Source: Hyaloperonospora brassicae (lineage: Eukaryota > Oomycota > Peronosporomycetes > Peronosporales > Peronosporaceae). Taken from it: a stretch of 64,000 nucleotides of DNA. The notes beneath the pieces are model-generated. The model ran no database searches and was not told the origin of the DNA. It saw nothing but the letters and a program-made list of their open reading frames with translations. The first letter of the stretch is position 1; the number at the start of each line of letters is the position of its first letter. Positions 32,953-44,656 of this stretch are shown one piece after another. The stretch lies in assembly GCA_947650285.1 (NCBI GenBank), contig CANTFL010000987.1, positions 124,001 to 188,000 on the forward strand. The letters are read 5' to 3'. Position numbers and translations under genes: made by a program.

Positions 32953-35491
32953 CTACTTTTTCTTGGAAGCTGACGGCACCTGCTTTGACCTCGCAACAGC
33001 AGGATGTACTTCTGAGTTCATCGCAGACGCGGCGGGAGCTGGAGCACCAGCAGTAGAAGCTTCGCTGGGAGCGTTGCCACTACTAGACGACGGAGGAAGA
33101 GGGGGTTGAGGACCTGTACCTCCAGGCATGCTAGACCCGCCGGCAAATGGTACGCCAGCTCCAGGAATGCCACCATTTGGCGGCGAGCAGTACCCCCGAG
33201 GGGTGTATACCTGCTGCTGATAACCGCCGTAGTTGCCGCGTTGGCCGCCCATCATGCGCATGTTCTGCTGAGGCATTATCGGAGAGTACATCATAGGAAC
33301 TCCGTTGGGTCCCATCGGCATCGCATAGCCACCCTGCATATACGGAGGCATGCCCATCTCACCGCCTTCTTCTACGCCCATAGCGCCGTCGTACATCCAC
33401 TCCTCTTGCATCGGCGGTGGGTAACCCATAGCAGGATGCGGGTAAGGCATCGTGCCTGGGGAGCCGTGGTGGTAAGGCGACACCGCCTGTCCTCCTCTCA
33501 TAACCGGAGCCACTGAAAAACTGGGCGTGAACTCGGCTGCTGAGGCGCTCAGCCTGAACTCCTTGGCATTCAAATTTAACCCCTTCTTCGATGCAGCCTT
33601 AGATGTCTCATCTTTTGCTGCCTTACGTGCGGTCGTCGTAGTGCTGGTCGATGTCGTCGTCACAGTCGTCGGCGTCGAGCATGAGGACACTGGTTTGCTC
33701 TCAGACTTCTGACCCGCCTTCGTCTCTGTCTTCTTTTCATTTCCACCGACTACATCCTTCTTCTTTGTAGCAGCCCCCTTCAACTTGCCAGCAACCGACT
33801 TGTTGTCCTTGTTGTGCACCTGTTGTGCCGACACTGCTGCATTCTGCAAATCAGCAGCACTCTCTTTCTTCTCTTCTGGCTCGTCCTTCGAGACACCCGC
33901 AGACGCAGCCACACGTCTTGCAGCAGTGGCAGTGGCAGGAGCTGCAGCAGGAGCCGGAGCGGGTGCCGATCGACCCGTAACAGCCTCACTGAACGAAAGT
34001 GGTTTGGGTGCAGCAGCAGCAACAGCGACTGCAGCATCAGCGACTGCAGGAGCAGACGACACCGCCTCTGGAGTTGACGACGCCACTGTCTTTGCCGTAC
34101 CAGTCGGTACTGCACCAGTACCCTTTGCAGCACCTGTCAAGTCGTGCAACTTGTCGCCACTCGCTGCATGCTGCGCGTGCCGCAGCGCTGGCGGCACGTA
34201 CACATTTCCGCCGCCACGTGCCGCCCGAGCGCCTCGGCGGTCCACAGAGCTGTACCGCGTCTCTTCGTCCACGTCCGTCGCGCGCGGTCCGCCCCGTCCC
34301 CACTGTCCGCGCTCCTCCTGCAAGTGAAAGTTCCCTTCGGCCGTCTGCTGCTCAATTTCCTGCGCGAGCGTCGCGGCCGCGCGCGCCTGTGCGCTCGAGA
34401 TCTTCGACTTGTCCAACGTCGTCGTGTACATCGACTCGTCGTACGTCGACACGACGCCAAAGAGCTTCTCGTTGGCTTCAAACTGGTCCCACGCGCCCGT
34501 CTTGCGCGGCCCGGCGCTCTGTCGCGCGTCCCCGAGCGCCGACGCCGTCGCACTGTCCTCGAGCGCGTCCGTGTCGAGCGCCGGGTCGAGCCAGGAACTC
34601 GCTGCTTCGAGCTGTCGACCAATGAGATGCTCTCGTGACGTGCCGCTGATTTCCGTGTCCGTGCGGAACGCGCCACCAGCCGCCGCAGCCGCCGCAGACG
34701 AGCCACTTGAGGCAACAGCGAACCGGCAGCTGTCGGCGTCGTCGATCGCCCCGTCTGCAACCACATGCGCGAGCTGGTGGCGCCGAAAGACCACTGTACT
34801 GCCATCGGCAAACGGCTTTGCGCCTGCGCTGCTGCGGGGGCTCGCGAGCCGCCGGGCGTTCTTGAGCACGACGGAAAAGTCGTCGGGGTCGATGCAGTCC
34901 AAGATGCCGGCGTAGCGCTCGTCGGGCGCCACGAGGCGCAGCTCGACGGCTTTGCCGACTAAGAAGCGGAACGTGAACAGCGCGCGGTGGCGGAGAAGGC
35001 GCACGTGGGCGTCTGGCGCAGCAAGGGAAACAGGGGAAGGGGAAAGCGGAAAGGAAACATTCGACATTCACACACACACACAAAGGTCAATTACAATGCG
35101 GACTCACGACATGACGACGACACGACAAGAGACGGGCCAACGCGTCAAGTTGGACCGCTGCAAGGGTGTGTGCATACACAACAGTATACGCCGTACCACT
35201 AAAGTTCGCATGGATCGAGTCCACGACGTGACTGGACGCAAACCCTGGGGGCGGCACGCTCGTTGCCAAGGGGTCGGGCTTGCCCCATGCACCAGAGACA
35301 GGGGGCGGATCCACCGGTCGCGGATCGACGGGCACAGGGGTCTCGTTGCCGGGACTGTTGCCCTTGGACGACGACGGTGACGACGACAGCGGCGTCTTCT
35401 TCTTCTTCTTGTGGTGGCTCTTGGTCACGCTAGCGTTGTTGCTGCCTTTGCGAGGCACTGCTGCTTGGCCGGCAGGTTTCGTTGATGCCAT
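32953..35491 (-). CDS. Ataxin-2 / Pbp1 homologue
   Basis: Exon 1 is 35197-35491, the intron is 35013-35196 (GTACGG, and a pyrimidine tract before CCAG), and exon 2 is 32953-35012, giving 784 aa. Ataxin-2 is an RNA-binding scaffold of stress granules and P-bodies that binds poly(A)-binding protein. After a Lys/Pro-rich N-terminus the Lsm domain reads FRFLVGKAVELRLVAPDERY and GILDCIDPDDFSVVLKNARR. The LsmAD domain follows (FGVVSTYDESMYTTTLDKSK ... AEGNFHLQEERGQ). A low-complexity Ala/Lys/Thr region leads to a PAM2-like motif (LSASAAEFTPSFS) that would bind the MLLE domain of PABP, then a Met/Gly/Pro-rich tail. Without splicing an ATG at 35067 would start the frame (MSNVSFPLSPSP), so an alternative first exon is possible. 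Family assignment is firm. Confidence 0.9.
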
Positions 35492-37533
35492 GTGCGTGAA
35501 CAGTGAGTCAGCGAGAGATGGAGGAAGAGAGAGGGGACACTCCGTCGCGAGTTCCTGCTGTGTTTGGTCGTCACTATCCTGTAACCGCGGGGTTGCAAGT
35601 TGAGGGAAGGACGGTCGCCCACTCGACCACGGATAGTATGTGGACCACATGCACACACAACGAAATCGGGAAACAGTGCTACATCGAAAAAGCACCGATA
35701 AAATAGATGTCACGATAGATGTGACGATAGATGTGACGATAGATGTGACGATAGATAAACGGATATTAGTGCTCAGCCACAGACCTCAACTGTGCAATGT
35801 ACTTCTTCCGGCGCAAAAACATAGCCAGGTGGCTTGCTGACAACTCGGTGTCGTGGCTGGCACAAGCACCCGTCGCATCAACGACAATCACTGTCGATTA
35901 TTCTGTGCCAAGATCGATGACGATGTAACCTTTGCCACTGCTTTCCCCCCACTATCCAGCAAACGTCACTTCCAATGACTTCAATTTGCTGCCTCTATCT
36001 TCTTGAAACGATCAGCTGTAGCTGTGGATCACATCTGGTTGACTGACGACTTGGCGCTAATCAGATCGTCGACGATCCAAACACCGATCTGCGAGTCTTG
36101 TGACATGGCGTAAGACTCCACCCACTTTTACTGCGCCTATGACGTGATCACTGATTTGATGTCGCGCGAGCGGCTCCTTCGCAAAGACAGTGTTGACGAA
36201 TTGTAAACTACAAACCGTTCATAGATCGCCATGCGCATGCCCTCAATATGGTGCTCACCGTTTATAGATCGCAGATATATTGCGCTGCAACAACGTGATG
36301 GATCCCTCCTTCGCAGTGTATGTGCGCTTACCATTTCTCCCCACTCTGTACATATTGCCATATGCACCGCCAGTCCCTCCATCACCGCACCGCTCTCGAT
36401 CGTTGCAATGTCGTCGTATTTTTCTTTCTTCGCTACAAGTGTCGGCAGTCTGGCACCATAAGTATCACCACTACCGTCTTTTCGTCGTCTGGGGCCCTCG
36501 TTTTGGCGAAAGGTCTGCGTGCGCGCACAGAAGCTCTTTCCTCGACCGGTTGTTACCCACGTCAATGTTTGGACTCACTTGGGTGTGTCCGGCATCCTTA
36601 CACTCACTCGATGGACGAAACTTGGACAGATAGTCGCCTGCTGTAGTGCGAATGAGGCCAGGTTTGCACATGTGTGTTTAGGTAACAACTGACAGTGACG
36701 TTTATGACATGCCATGGTCTCCAAGTGAGAACCTCACACTACGTCGGCTATCGCAGTGCTACAATACTCGCCATCATATCACTGGTGTAGGCGACTTGCT
36801 GCTTGGTTTCTGTCAACTGTGGTATCATTGTGACAGAGGCATTCGCGGTGGAATGACAACGTCAAGAACCCCCGAAACTTTGACCACATGGCCGCCTATA
36901 TTTTGCTTGAAGTTCTGGTGTTAACTGGCACTATCGATGCTTCTATCTGCGCTATGACAATGTAGTGGTCGATAGCTTCAGCTGAAAGTTGCCAAGGAAG
37001 ACGCGTTTGAGCCATTGCGCGCTAGGCGGTAAGAGCCGAGAGTGAGCGAACTGTGCTGGATAGAGCATAAGGCGAAAGAGCTACTAGAGTCACACACACA
37101 CACATATATATTTGAGGTATCTGTAGCGTCCACAAGTCTTTGCATAACATGCGAACATCATACCTTCTTTACTTGCCCTACTGTCGAGACAAACGCAAAG
37201 TAGTTGAATGTCGTAAGAAAAAGCAGAAGAAAAAAAGAAGAAGAGCGCATTACATAGCACAATCGACTCGACTCATCAACACATCTATTCATCTCGAACG
37301 CTACAGTTTATCCCCGTAGCTCGGGATCAGTTCACGACAGTGCCAAAAAGTGGCATCTCATCGTAGCCTATCGATGCTTTGAAGAGCGGTGGGCGGACAT
37401 CGGTTCCATGTATCGTTCGAGCACATCGACGACTGGTTGTCGGTACCGAAACGATTAAGGCAAATGTACTCATACGATTATCTCTTTTTCTTTCACAAAG
37501 CCAAGTGAATCAACAGCGGCAAGCACGAATCTC
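35492..37533. other. Intergenic region
   Basis: This spacer between the ataxin-2 start and the small membrane-protein gene contains a 12-bp tandem repeat, and at 37091-37111 a CA/TA dinucleotide tract. Open frames of 60-140 codons (for example 36137-36565 on the minus strand) have no recognisable features. Confidence 0.5.
35703..35757. repeat. 12-bp tandem repeat
   Basis: Four head-to-tail copies of ATAGATGTGACG (first copy ATAGATGTCACG), then a partial fifth, lie about 210 bp upstream of the ataxin-2 start codon. Confidence 0.9.
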
Positions 37534-37884
37534 TTACTGCTGCTGCTGCTGCTCGTGCAGCATCTTCTTCAGTTGTTCGTTCTGTTGTTCGATATACTTG
37601 GCATTGCTGCCCGCAGCTCGTCGAATGTCGCTTTCCTGCAGCATTTCCTCCATTAAGTACTCAGAACGTGAGCAGGTTTCAGAAATAGGGTGTACCTCGC
37701 GCTGGAAATTAGCGTCCGCACGACGCTCCGCCCACTTCATGACGTAATAGCCGCCAATAATGGGCACCGTGAAGTACACGACGCCCATGACACGCTGACC
37801 GTTTCGAGAAAGAGGAATGCGTGTGGCGTGGATCTTCTTCTTGAGCTTCTCGTGACGGTCACTAAGACGGCGTAAGAACTCCAT
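37534..37884 (-). CDS. Small single-pass membrane protein, unknown
   Basis: The 116-aa protein begins with a strongly basic amphipathic N-terminus (MEFLRRLSDRHEKLKKKIHA). One membrane helix follows (VMGVVYFTVPIIGGYYVMKW, about residues 32-51). It ends in a coiled-coil Glu/Gln-rich C-terminus with poly-Gln, encoded by a CTG repeat. The layout fits a small inner-mitochondrial-membrane protein such as a respiratory-complex assembly factor or accessory subunit, but no family signature is recognised and this is inference. The ATG is the first in frame. The short size and lack of introns fit neighbouring small genes. Confidence 0.7.
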   Translation of the reverse strand: MEFLRRLSDRHEKLKKKIHATRIPLSRNGQRVMGVVYFTVPIIGGYYVMKWAERRADANFQREVHPISETCSRSEYLMEEMLQESDIRRAAGSNAKYIEQQNEQLKKMLHEQQQQQ

Positions 37885-38479
37885 TTTGAGTCGGAGCTAA
37901 GTTGCAATCCAAGCGACTTAGACGTTAGTGAGAGAGATACCGTACAATACCACAACGACACTTGCTGTAAAAAAAGAGCAGAAGGAGAGAGCTGGTAAAT
38001 AGGACACATGGAGTCGTTTTGGATATTTTGTAGACTCGGGAGTATAGAAACGTTTCTGAATGCGCTGCTGTCGTGCATCGCGCCAATAATTTGTCCGGCA
38101 GATAGAAAAACGCACATGCCGCACAAAAAGCGCATCAGGAAAAAAGCGCATCAGGATACAGGCGTACGAGACGAAAGAGGTATTCTTGCTATGCCAAGCT
38201 CGAGTTTTGCAATTTCAAACCCGAGAAACACCGCACTTTGCAGCAGCACTCTTCCTACAGAAAGATACTTGAAAACATGCATTGGCTCGACATCGCATCC
38301 TTATCAATGGCAATGCTCTATCGCATATCGTGCATGACCCAAAGATCGGCAATGTCAAGTAGCAGCCTCTTTGACCCTTTTGTCCATCCGACCACTACGC
38401 CGTCTTCGATAGCCTTGCGGAGGTAACAACTTCATGGTGGACAACTTCATGGAAGAAGACGGTACTCGAAGCTTAAAAT

Positions 38480-38750
38480 CGTTACTCGTTGCTGACAAAT
38501 GAGCTGCCCGACTCTGCTACGACTCATATGCTCGAGCACGCAGTAGCTGTTTTAAAGCTGCCAAACAGATTATGGCAAGACAGACGACTCGGACTTTCAG
38601 ATTGGGTGTACCTGTCGAAAAGTGGCTTGACAGATATACGAGAGCAGCTCAATTTGATGCCTTGGATGATGATCTGCTCCACGCTGAAAAAAGTGCAATT
38701 GATGTTCCGACATTTGCTGGCACAATGCTGGCGATGCTCCTCATGAAGTA
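38480..38750 (+). pseudogene. Relic of a C-terminal gene fragment
   Basis: A clean coding-like stretch runs on the plus strand to a TAG near 38749: FKAAKQIMARQTTRTFRLGV, then QFDALDDDLLHAEKSAIDVP and TFAGTMLAMLLMK. Just upstream the reading continues in another frame (ELPDSATTHMLEHAVAVLK), so at least one frameshift is present. It ends about 140 bp from the ABC transporter stop codon, tail to tail. The family is not recognised. It may instead be the last exon of an unseen gene. Confidence 0.35.
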
Positions 38751-38892
38751 GAGAAGAGGTGACATTGTCCAGATACGAATACTATGTGATTGAGGCACGC
38801 TGATGGACAACTGGAGCGAAAAAGCAGCTGATGTGATACCTCGTTTGAGCATTACAGTCGAGAAGTGGACACGGAATCGAGACTGTGCCCTT

Positions 38893-41800
38893 TTACAATG
38901 GCAACAAAGACTCGCCCGTGCTGGAGTCCACCAAACGGGACAATAGAGACTGAGGGTTTCGCACGAGTTCCTTCGGGTCGCCACTTTCAACGAGGCAGCC
39001 ACTGTCAAGCAAGAGCACCCGGTCACATTGCATGATTGTTTGTACACGATGGGCAACCATTATCACCGTCGACGTCGAGAACTCCGATGCGATCGTCTGC
39101 CATGCAAAAGCATCGATTAGTACTGTCATAGCAAAAGTGAGCGTGACAAGCTTACCTCGGAAATAACTCGCTCAGTCTCGCAATCGAGTGATGCAGTAGC
39201 CTCATCGATGCAGAGCACTTTGGACGGACGCAACAACGCCCTTGCAATGCAAAGCAGCTGAGCTTGTCCTTGGCTGAACACCGCGTGTTCGTTGTCACCA
39301 CCTTCGATAACAGTATCGAGACCACGATCGAGCTTGGCAACAGCAGTCGCAAGTCCTCCACACTTACGCAATACCGTCCAAAGTCTCTCGTCGCCAAGCA
39401 CTCCGTCAGGATCTAGATTGGAGCGCACTGTTCCCGAGAACAGAACCACATCTTGCGGGATGTAGGTAAGCCGTGACCGTATATCTTGAAGTCGAATCGA
39501 GTCTAATGGCAAGTTGTCGATCCGGATACTTCCACTGCGTTCCCACGGAACAGCTCGAAACAGAGTATTGAGCAGCGTCGACTTTCCAGCACCCGTGCGT
39601 CCGCAGATACCGAGCTTCTGCCCTGCCGGAATGTCGCACGTGACGTGGTTGAGAGCTGGAGCGACTACACGCGAGCTAGCGATGTCAGTGCTACCAAACG
39701 TGTTCCGGTGCCTGATATCGTTTGCGGGCGTAGCATACGTGACTGTGAGAGCCACAATCGAGATATGTCCTGCTGCAGGCCAGGAATGTGGCACATCACG
39801 GGCTTTTGCGGTACTTCCGACGCCAACGATATCTTCCTCAGACTCGAGTTCTGTGTACTCTTTGACGCGTTCAACTGCGATCATCTGACGCTCCGTATGA
39901 ACGAAGCTATTGAGGATGGCGTTCAGTTTTCCTACAATGGGAAGTGCGTACGTGAGCGTCAGTCCAAGAATACCGGGGTTCGCTTCGCCTGTGAGGCCGA
40001 AGTCCGCCACGGCAAAGACGACAACGAACGATGTCACGCAGACACCCAGCATGTCGAGACGTAGACCGAACCACGCATTGGTTGTCGAGCTGAGGAAGGC
40101 AACTCGCTGATTGTGATTCAAGCGCGCTTCGTAGACGAGGTAGTACTGCCGTTGTCTGCCTGCGGCGCGGATAATGGTGAGGCCATTCAACGTGTCTGTA
40201 ATCGTTGCCAGCAGGGATGACTGCGTCGTTGCATCCAGTCTCTTGAGGTGACGCGAACTTGGGCGATAGTCACGCTGTAAGTGGAAGTACACGAGGATCA
40301 ATGGGACGAGCAGCAACACCACGAAGCGGTTGCCATAAAAGAGAATGACCAGTGCGCCCACCACGTCTGCCGCGTCCTTCAGGAAAATGTTGAGAGTGAA
40401 TGGCAGCGATTCATCGACGGCATACGTGTCTCCGCTCAGTCTGTTTAGCACACGTCCAACAGGCGTCTGCTCGAAGAACCGTAGTGAGGCAGCGAATACG
40501 CTTTGTATGAGCTTGTGATACGTTGCACGTGCTGCGCGTAAGCCTCCATACGCGAAAAGAAATGAGCGAAAGAACACGAAAACTATGTTCGTTCCCGCAA
40601 TGTACAGTAGTATCATCGCAAACTCTCGCGGCGTGATCGAGTGCCTGCCGTTCGTGTATACTGCAATCCACCAGTCCAGCGAGTTCCGAGATATTTGCAT
40701 ACCTACGACAAACAGCATGATGATTGCCGAAAGCGCCCAACCGACATCCAACGAGTACGCTTTCCAAATGTGCCAGCCCACGACGCCAGATTCACGGCCT
40801 TCATCGTCTTCCTCCATCGAAGTCGATTCATCCTCTGCCACATCATCCACGCTTCCAGTATGCTCGTTCTCTTCTATCGTCGCTGCCGGTGGTACGCAAC
40901 TTGCACTGCCATCAAACGTCTCATTGCTCGGTGATTGCTTCAGTAAGGTCGTCAAGTGACTAGGTGGATCTTGCGCTTTCAATGCGTCGCAAGTCCCCTG
41001 CTCAACAATGCAGCCTTCATCCATGACGACAACACGCACATCGGTTGGTAGCAGTGACAGAAGATGAAGCGAATGCGTCACAACGACCACAGTCGCATTC
41101 GGAGGAAAGATACTGGAGCTTGACGTGAAGCAGTTTGTTATCACTTTGCTTGCAGTAGTCGCATCCAAGCCACTGAAGGGGTCGTCCAACAAGTAGAGGT
41201 CCGCTCGCTGATAGAGGGCGCGGGCGAGGTTGATTCGGGCACGCTGACCACCACTAAAATTGTTGCCGCTCTCAGCCACGTTATACGGCGGCTTCATATG
41301 GCGAAGATCCACATCGAGCTCACAAATGCGAAGAACACGCTCGACCCGGTCCGAGTCAGCGCCATTTTCTCCTTCGCCACAGTCCGCGTCGCTTTCACTA
41401 CACAAAGTAATATTTGAGTACACATTTCCACGGAACAGCCATGGACTTTGCGGAGAATACGCGCAGCGCAACGATTGTTCTCGCCTGTAAACACCAGCCG
41501 GGTTGCTCTGCTTCGGCATTTGGTCAAGCAGCGCGAGTAAAAGGGATGACTTGCCCGCACCTACGGGGCCACATACCACGTACGTCGATCCTCGTTGCAA
41601 TTCGAGTTCTGCAATGCGTAAGGCGAAATGATGAGAAGCAGGCTCAACTGAAGATGATGGTGCGGATCCTTCCACCAACAAAGGCGTGTCGGCGGTGAAT
41701 ACATCACTGTCTTCAGCTTCTACGACGCTGGTTTTGGTCCCGCCCCATCCAAACTCGCAGTCACGGATACTCACAACGTACTTGTTTGCCTCTCCGGTCG

Positions 41801-43751
41801 GAGAAACAGCGGACTGAGGTTGATGACTTCTGCTGAGGCCTTCTGCAGTACACGCATTGTCTTCTTTGTCGAAAAGGAAGCCCCGGATACGTAGAGCAGA
41901 CACCCTTGCTTCGAGAAAGGAATTGACAATCCACGGGAGATAGTTCATGGGAAATACAAGACGATCTAGCAGTGCTATGGCAGTGAACGCATCTGCAGCT
42001 GATATGTCTCGTCCGGAAAAAACCGCAGCAGCAAAGACTGAGACTTGCACGATCACGGGCGTCGATGCCCAGAAGAAGACACAGAAAGCGTCCAAGTACT
42101 TGCGCACTCGCAGCCTCCCCAATTCGAGTGACCGGCTCTTGCTCATCATATCGAGACGCGCTGTGACCCATCCTAGCAGTTTGAGTGTGCGGATGGCTTT
42201 GAGACTCTCCGCGACGAGGCCCACTCGTTCGTCACGAAAACGCATCATGTCTGCCGTGACATGCTGGATCTTTCGTCCCAGAGCTGTCTGAAGTGGAAGC
42301 ATGATAGCCAGTACTGCAACGCCCGCGACAAACGAAACAGAGACGGCCTTGCTCAGCAAGACAAACGCCACTGCTATCTCCACCGGGATAAGCACCATGT
42401 CAAATATTGTGCCCGGTATGCTAACGATGCGGCCAACGTCAACTGAGATCAGATTCGTGATGTGGCCGAGACCTCCGGCCTGACGTTTGCTTTCTCCCGA
42501 TAGCTGTAGCGTCCGTGCATAGATCGCAGATACTAAGCCAGCTCGCACTCTCAGATCAAACCTTTTCCAAGCGAGATTGAATTGCGTACCGGACACGGCT
42601 GATATGACAGACCGAGCCATCATAGCTGCAGCCAGGTAATAACCCGTCGAAAATGACGAGTTCGACGCAGCAGCCCAGTCCAAAAAGAGCTTCAGCAAGA
42701 GTGGACTCACTAATCCAACGGCTTTGTTCATGGTAGACCAGACAGCGAATAGGATCACATCTGTACCATACAAGCGCCATGCCACGCGCAAGAACGATCG
42801 CTTCGAAGGTCGATACGACGAGAATTCATGCTGTAGCTCCTTTTTGAACTTGCTTGCAGCGACAGACGTCTTATCCTGCGCTGGAAGATTCGGGATATCG
42901 TCCATCTCGAGTCTACGCGCCTTACCTAGCGCAATCGTCGGAGAGATCCAGCTTAACGACAACTGCGACAACCAGCCCACGCGGTCTAATGGACTTTCCA
43001 TCGCCGTCTTCGTAGCTTGCAAGCCCTGGTCAGCGTTTTCGCCGTTCGCTCTTTTTCCTCTTTGTCGACACATCAAAGTCCGGACTACAGCGAGGCCTGC
43101 CACCACGATCGAGATTATAGCCTTGTAACGCACTAGCACCATCATTTGAACCTCTAACTGAGACGTCCCCATGTTCTTCACCAACTCCTCGACGGCACAC
43201 AGCACGACAAAGAGCGTGACAAGCTTGCAGCTCGCCTCGTGTTGCAAAAACTCGTACACATTCTGTACAGCGTAAAAGAACCACATTGCCGCAGCAACAC
43301 TGGCACCGACTACAAACGATGCAGACAAAGGGTACAGTGTAGCTGCTCTGGCAATTTCCACGGAAGAGACCATGGCTGCAGCTACGACCACTGACTGCAT
43401 CACCAGTAGCATCACATCGACCTCGTTCCAGCTACTTGAGGTTCCAATTGATTTCCTTGCGAGGTGCAGCACCCGATTCATGCATAATAACAGCAGTACG
43501 AGCTGCGATCCTATTCGTAGCGACATAGTACATATCAGGAACAAGTAAGTAGCGCGATCGAGACGCGAAGGTACAACACGTTAGTCGAGATGTACCTTGA
43601 AGAACGAGAAGTTGCGTGCATTGCGCTTGTGATAGGAACGACCCGTTGAGGTCCACGCAATAGATGGACAGCATCGAAAGAAGGAGTCCGAAATGTGGAG
43701 GATCGACTGTCCATCAAAATGTAGCCAACGGACTGCCGCCTTGACGCACAT
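38893..43751 (-). CDS. ABCC/MRP-type ABC transporter, full length
   Basis: Exons are 43596-43751, 39156-43502 and 38893-39096, with two phase-0 introns, giving 1568 aa. The protein exports conjugated or amphipathic compounds using ATP at the plasma or vacuolar membrane. An N-terminal extra membrane domain is followed by the linker SPLDRVGWLSQLSLSWISP, typical of the ABCC family, then TMD1-NBD1-TMD2-NBD2. NBD1 has Walker A GPVGAGKSSLL, signature SGGQRARINLARAL and Walker B LYLLDDPFSGLD. NBD2 has GRTGAGKSTLL, the unusual signature FSQGQAQLLCIARALL and VLCIDEATASLD. The final exon supplies the H-loop IMVAHRVQTIMQCDRVLLLD. The NBD1-TMD2 linker is Glu-rich. Exon 1 (from MCVKAAVRW) is inferred from DGQSILHISDSFFRCCPSIA, which looks like the family N-terminus. 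The substrate cannot be read from sequence. Confidence 0.92.
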
Positions 43752-43889
43752 GTGGATCGTTTTTCGTTGTACAGAAACAGGGCGACACCGGTCGTTTCGA
43801 CAATACCGGTATCGATTGTATCTTGTTTTTGTGGTTTTGCAAATGTCAAGTTTCACGTTTGCGTTTCTTTCGCGCCAGCATCGGACGGC

Positions 43890-43897
43890 CTTCGGCC
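43890..43897. repeat. 8-bp target-site duplication, left copy
   Basis: CTTCGGCC directly abuts the left terminus of the TIR element and is repeated exactly at 46194-46201 beside the right terminus. Confidence 0.75.
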
Positions 43898-44065
43898 GGG
43901 GAATCGTAAAAAAACACCAGTGTTCGCCTAAAAAACACCGTTACGATGAGGCTATCCATTAACCTTGTTTAATATATACACAAAAGGGTAAAGAAAATAC
44001 CGCTTTCGATTGAGCTTCACTAGAAACGTTTCTAAGATAAGTCGGACCCTCCGCTTTTTGACCGG
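43898..44065 (+). repeat. Left terminal inverted repeat
   Basis: The terminus has its own fine structure: an inverted pair ATCGTAA (43903-43909) and TTACGAT (43941-43947), two direct copies of AAAAAACACC, a short ACAC-CA-GTGT hairpin, and further in a perfect palindrome AGAAACGTTTCT. The same elements occur in the right end. Confidence 0.85.
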
Positions 44066-44069
44066 AATG

Positions 44070-44656
44070 CGATCGAACACCTTCGGTCTGTCGCGGGCAA
44101 AAGAGAGACTTTGGATCACATTTTTTGGGGTTGTCCAACCGCCCAGGGTTGCTGGCTTACACTTATAACCTACTGGACCGGATGCAAGGGAACTCCGACC
44201 AGTATGCAGCCTCATGCGACTTTTTGCATGTCACGGACGTCCCCGCCGTTGAATCCGATTATTTCACGGCGGCTGCTGAGCGCGTTTGGACATTCAATGG
44301 AGGCTTATGTGTGTCAATGGAAGCGCATGTGGTATGTATTATGTTTAACATGTATCACGATTATATGGGTTCAGCGCGATCGGGTCGCTCACGAAGGTCT
44401 TTCCGTCACTTTGGCGGGATGTATGTACGAATACATGGTTCAAAGTTTTCGGCAATTACACGCACTAGCGATGCGGGAGTTTAGGAAGCTACACACTCAG
44501 GTGGCCGGAACTCGTCTTATGCAATGCATCGGGCTGCTCACCATGGTCCCATCTAGAGCACCGCACACAGCGGTTAGACTCGTCCAACCACCGGATCATT
44601 CGACACTGGCGTTGCTATCGTGGCTTAGGTCTTTCCAGACGTCTTGTACACCATAA
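44070..44656 (+). pseudogene. 3' fragment of a LINE (non-LTR) reverse transcriptase ORF2
   Basis: The frame contains GKRETLDHIFWGCPTAQGCW followed by a hydrophobic, Trp-rich tail (WVQRDRVAHEG). This is the zinc-binding region found after the RT domain of L1/Tad-like LINEs, where a final His/Cys block of the form HIFWxCPxA precedes the C-terminus. Only this end is present; the RT itself is missing. It lies entirely inside the TIR element, so it was either captured by it or inserted within it and then truncated. Confidence 0.7.

Noticed and set aside
35703..35757. Possible CRISPR-like array
   Set aside because: The 12-bp units are directly adjacent without spacers; it is a simple tandem repeat in a eukaryotic genome.
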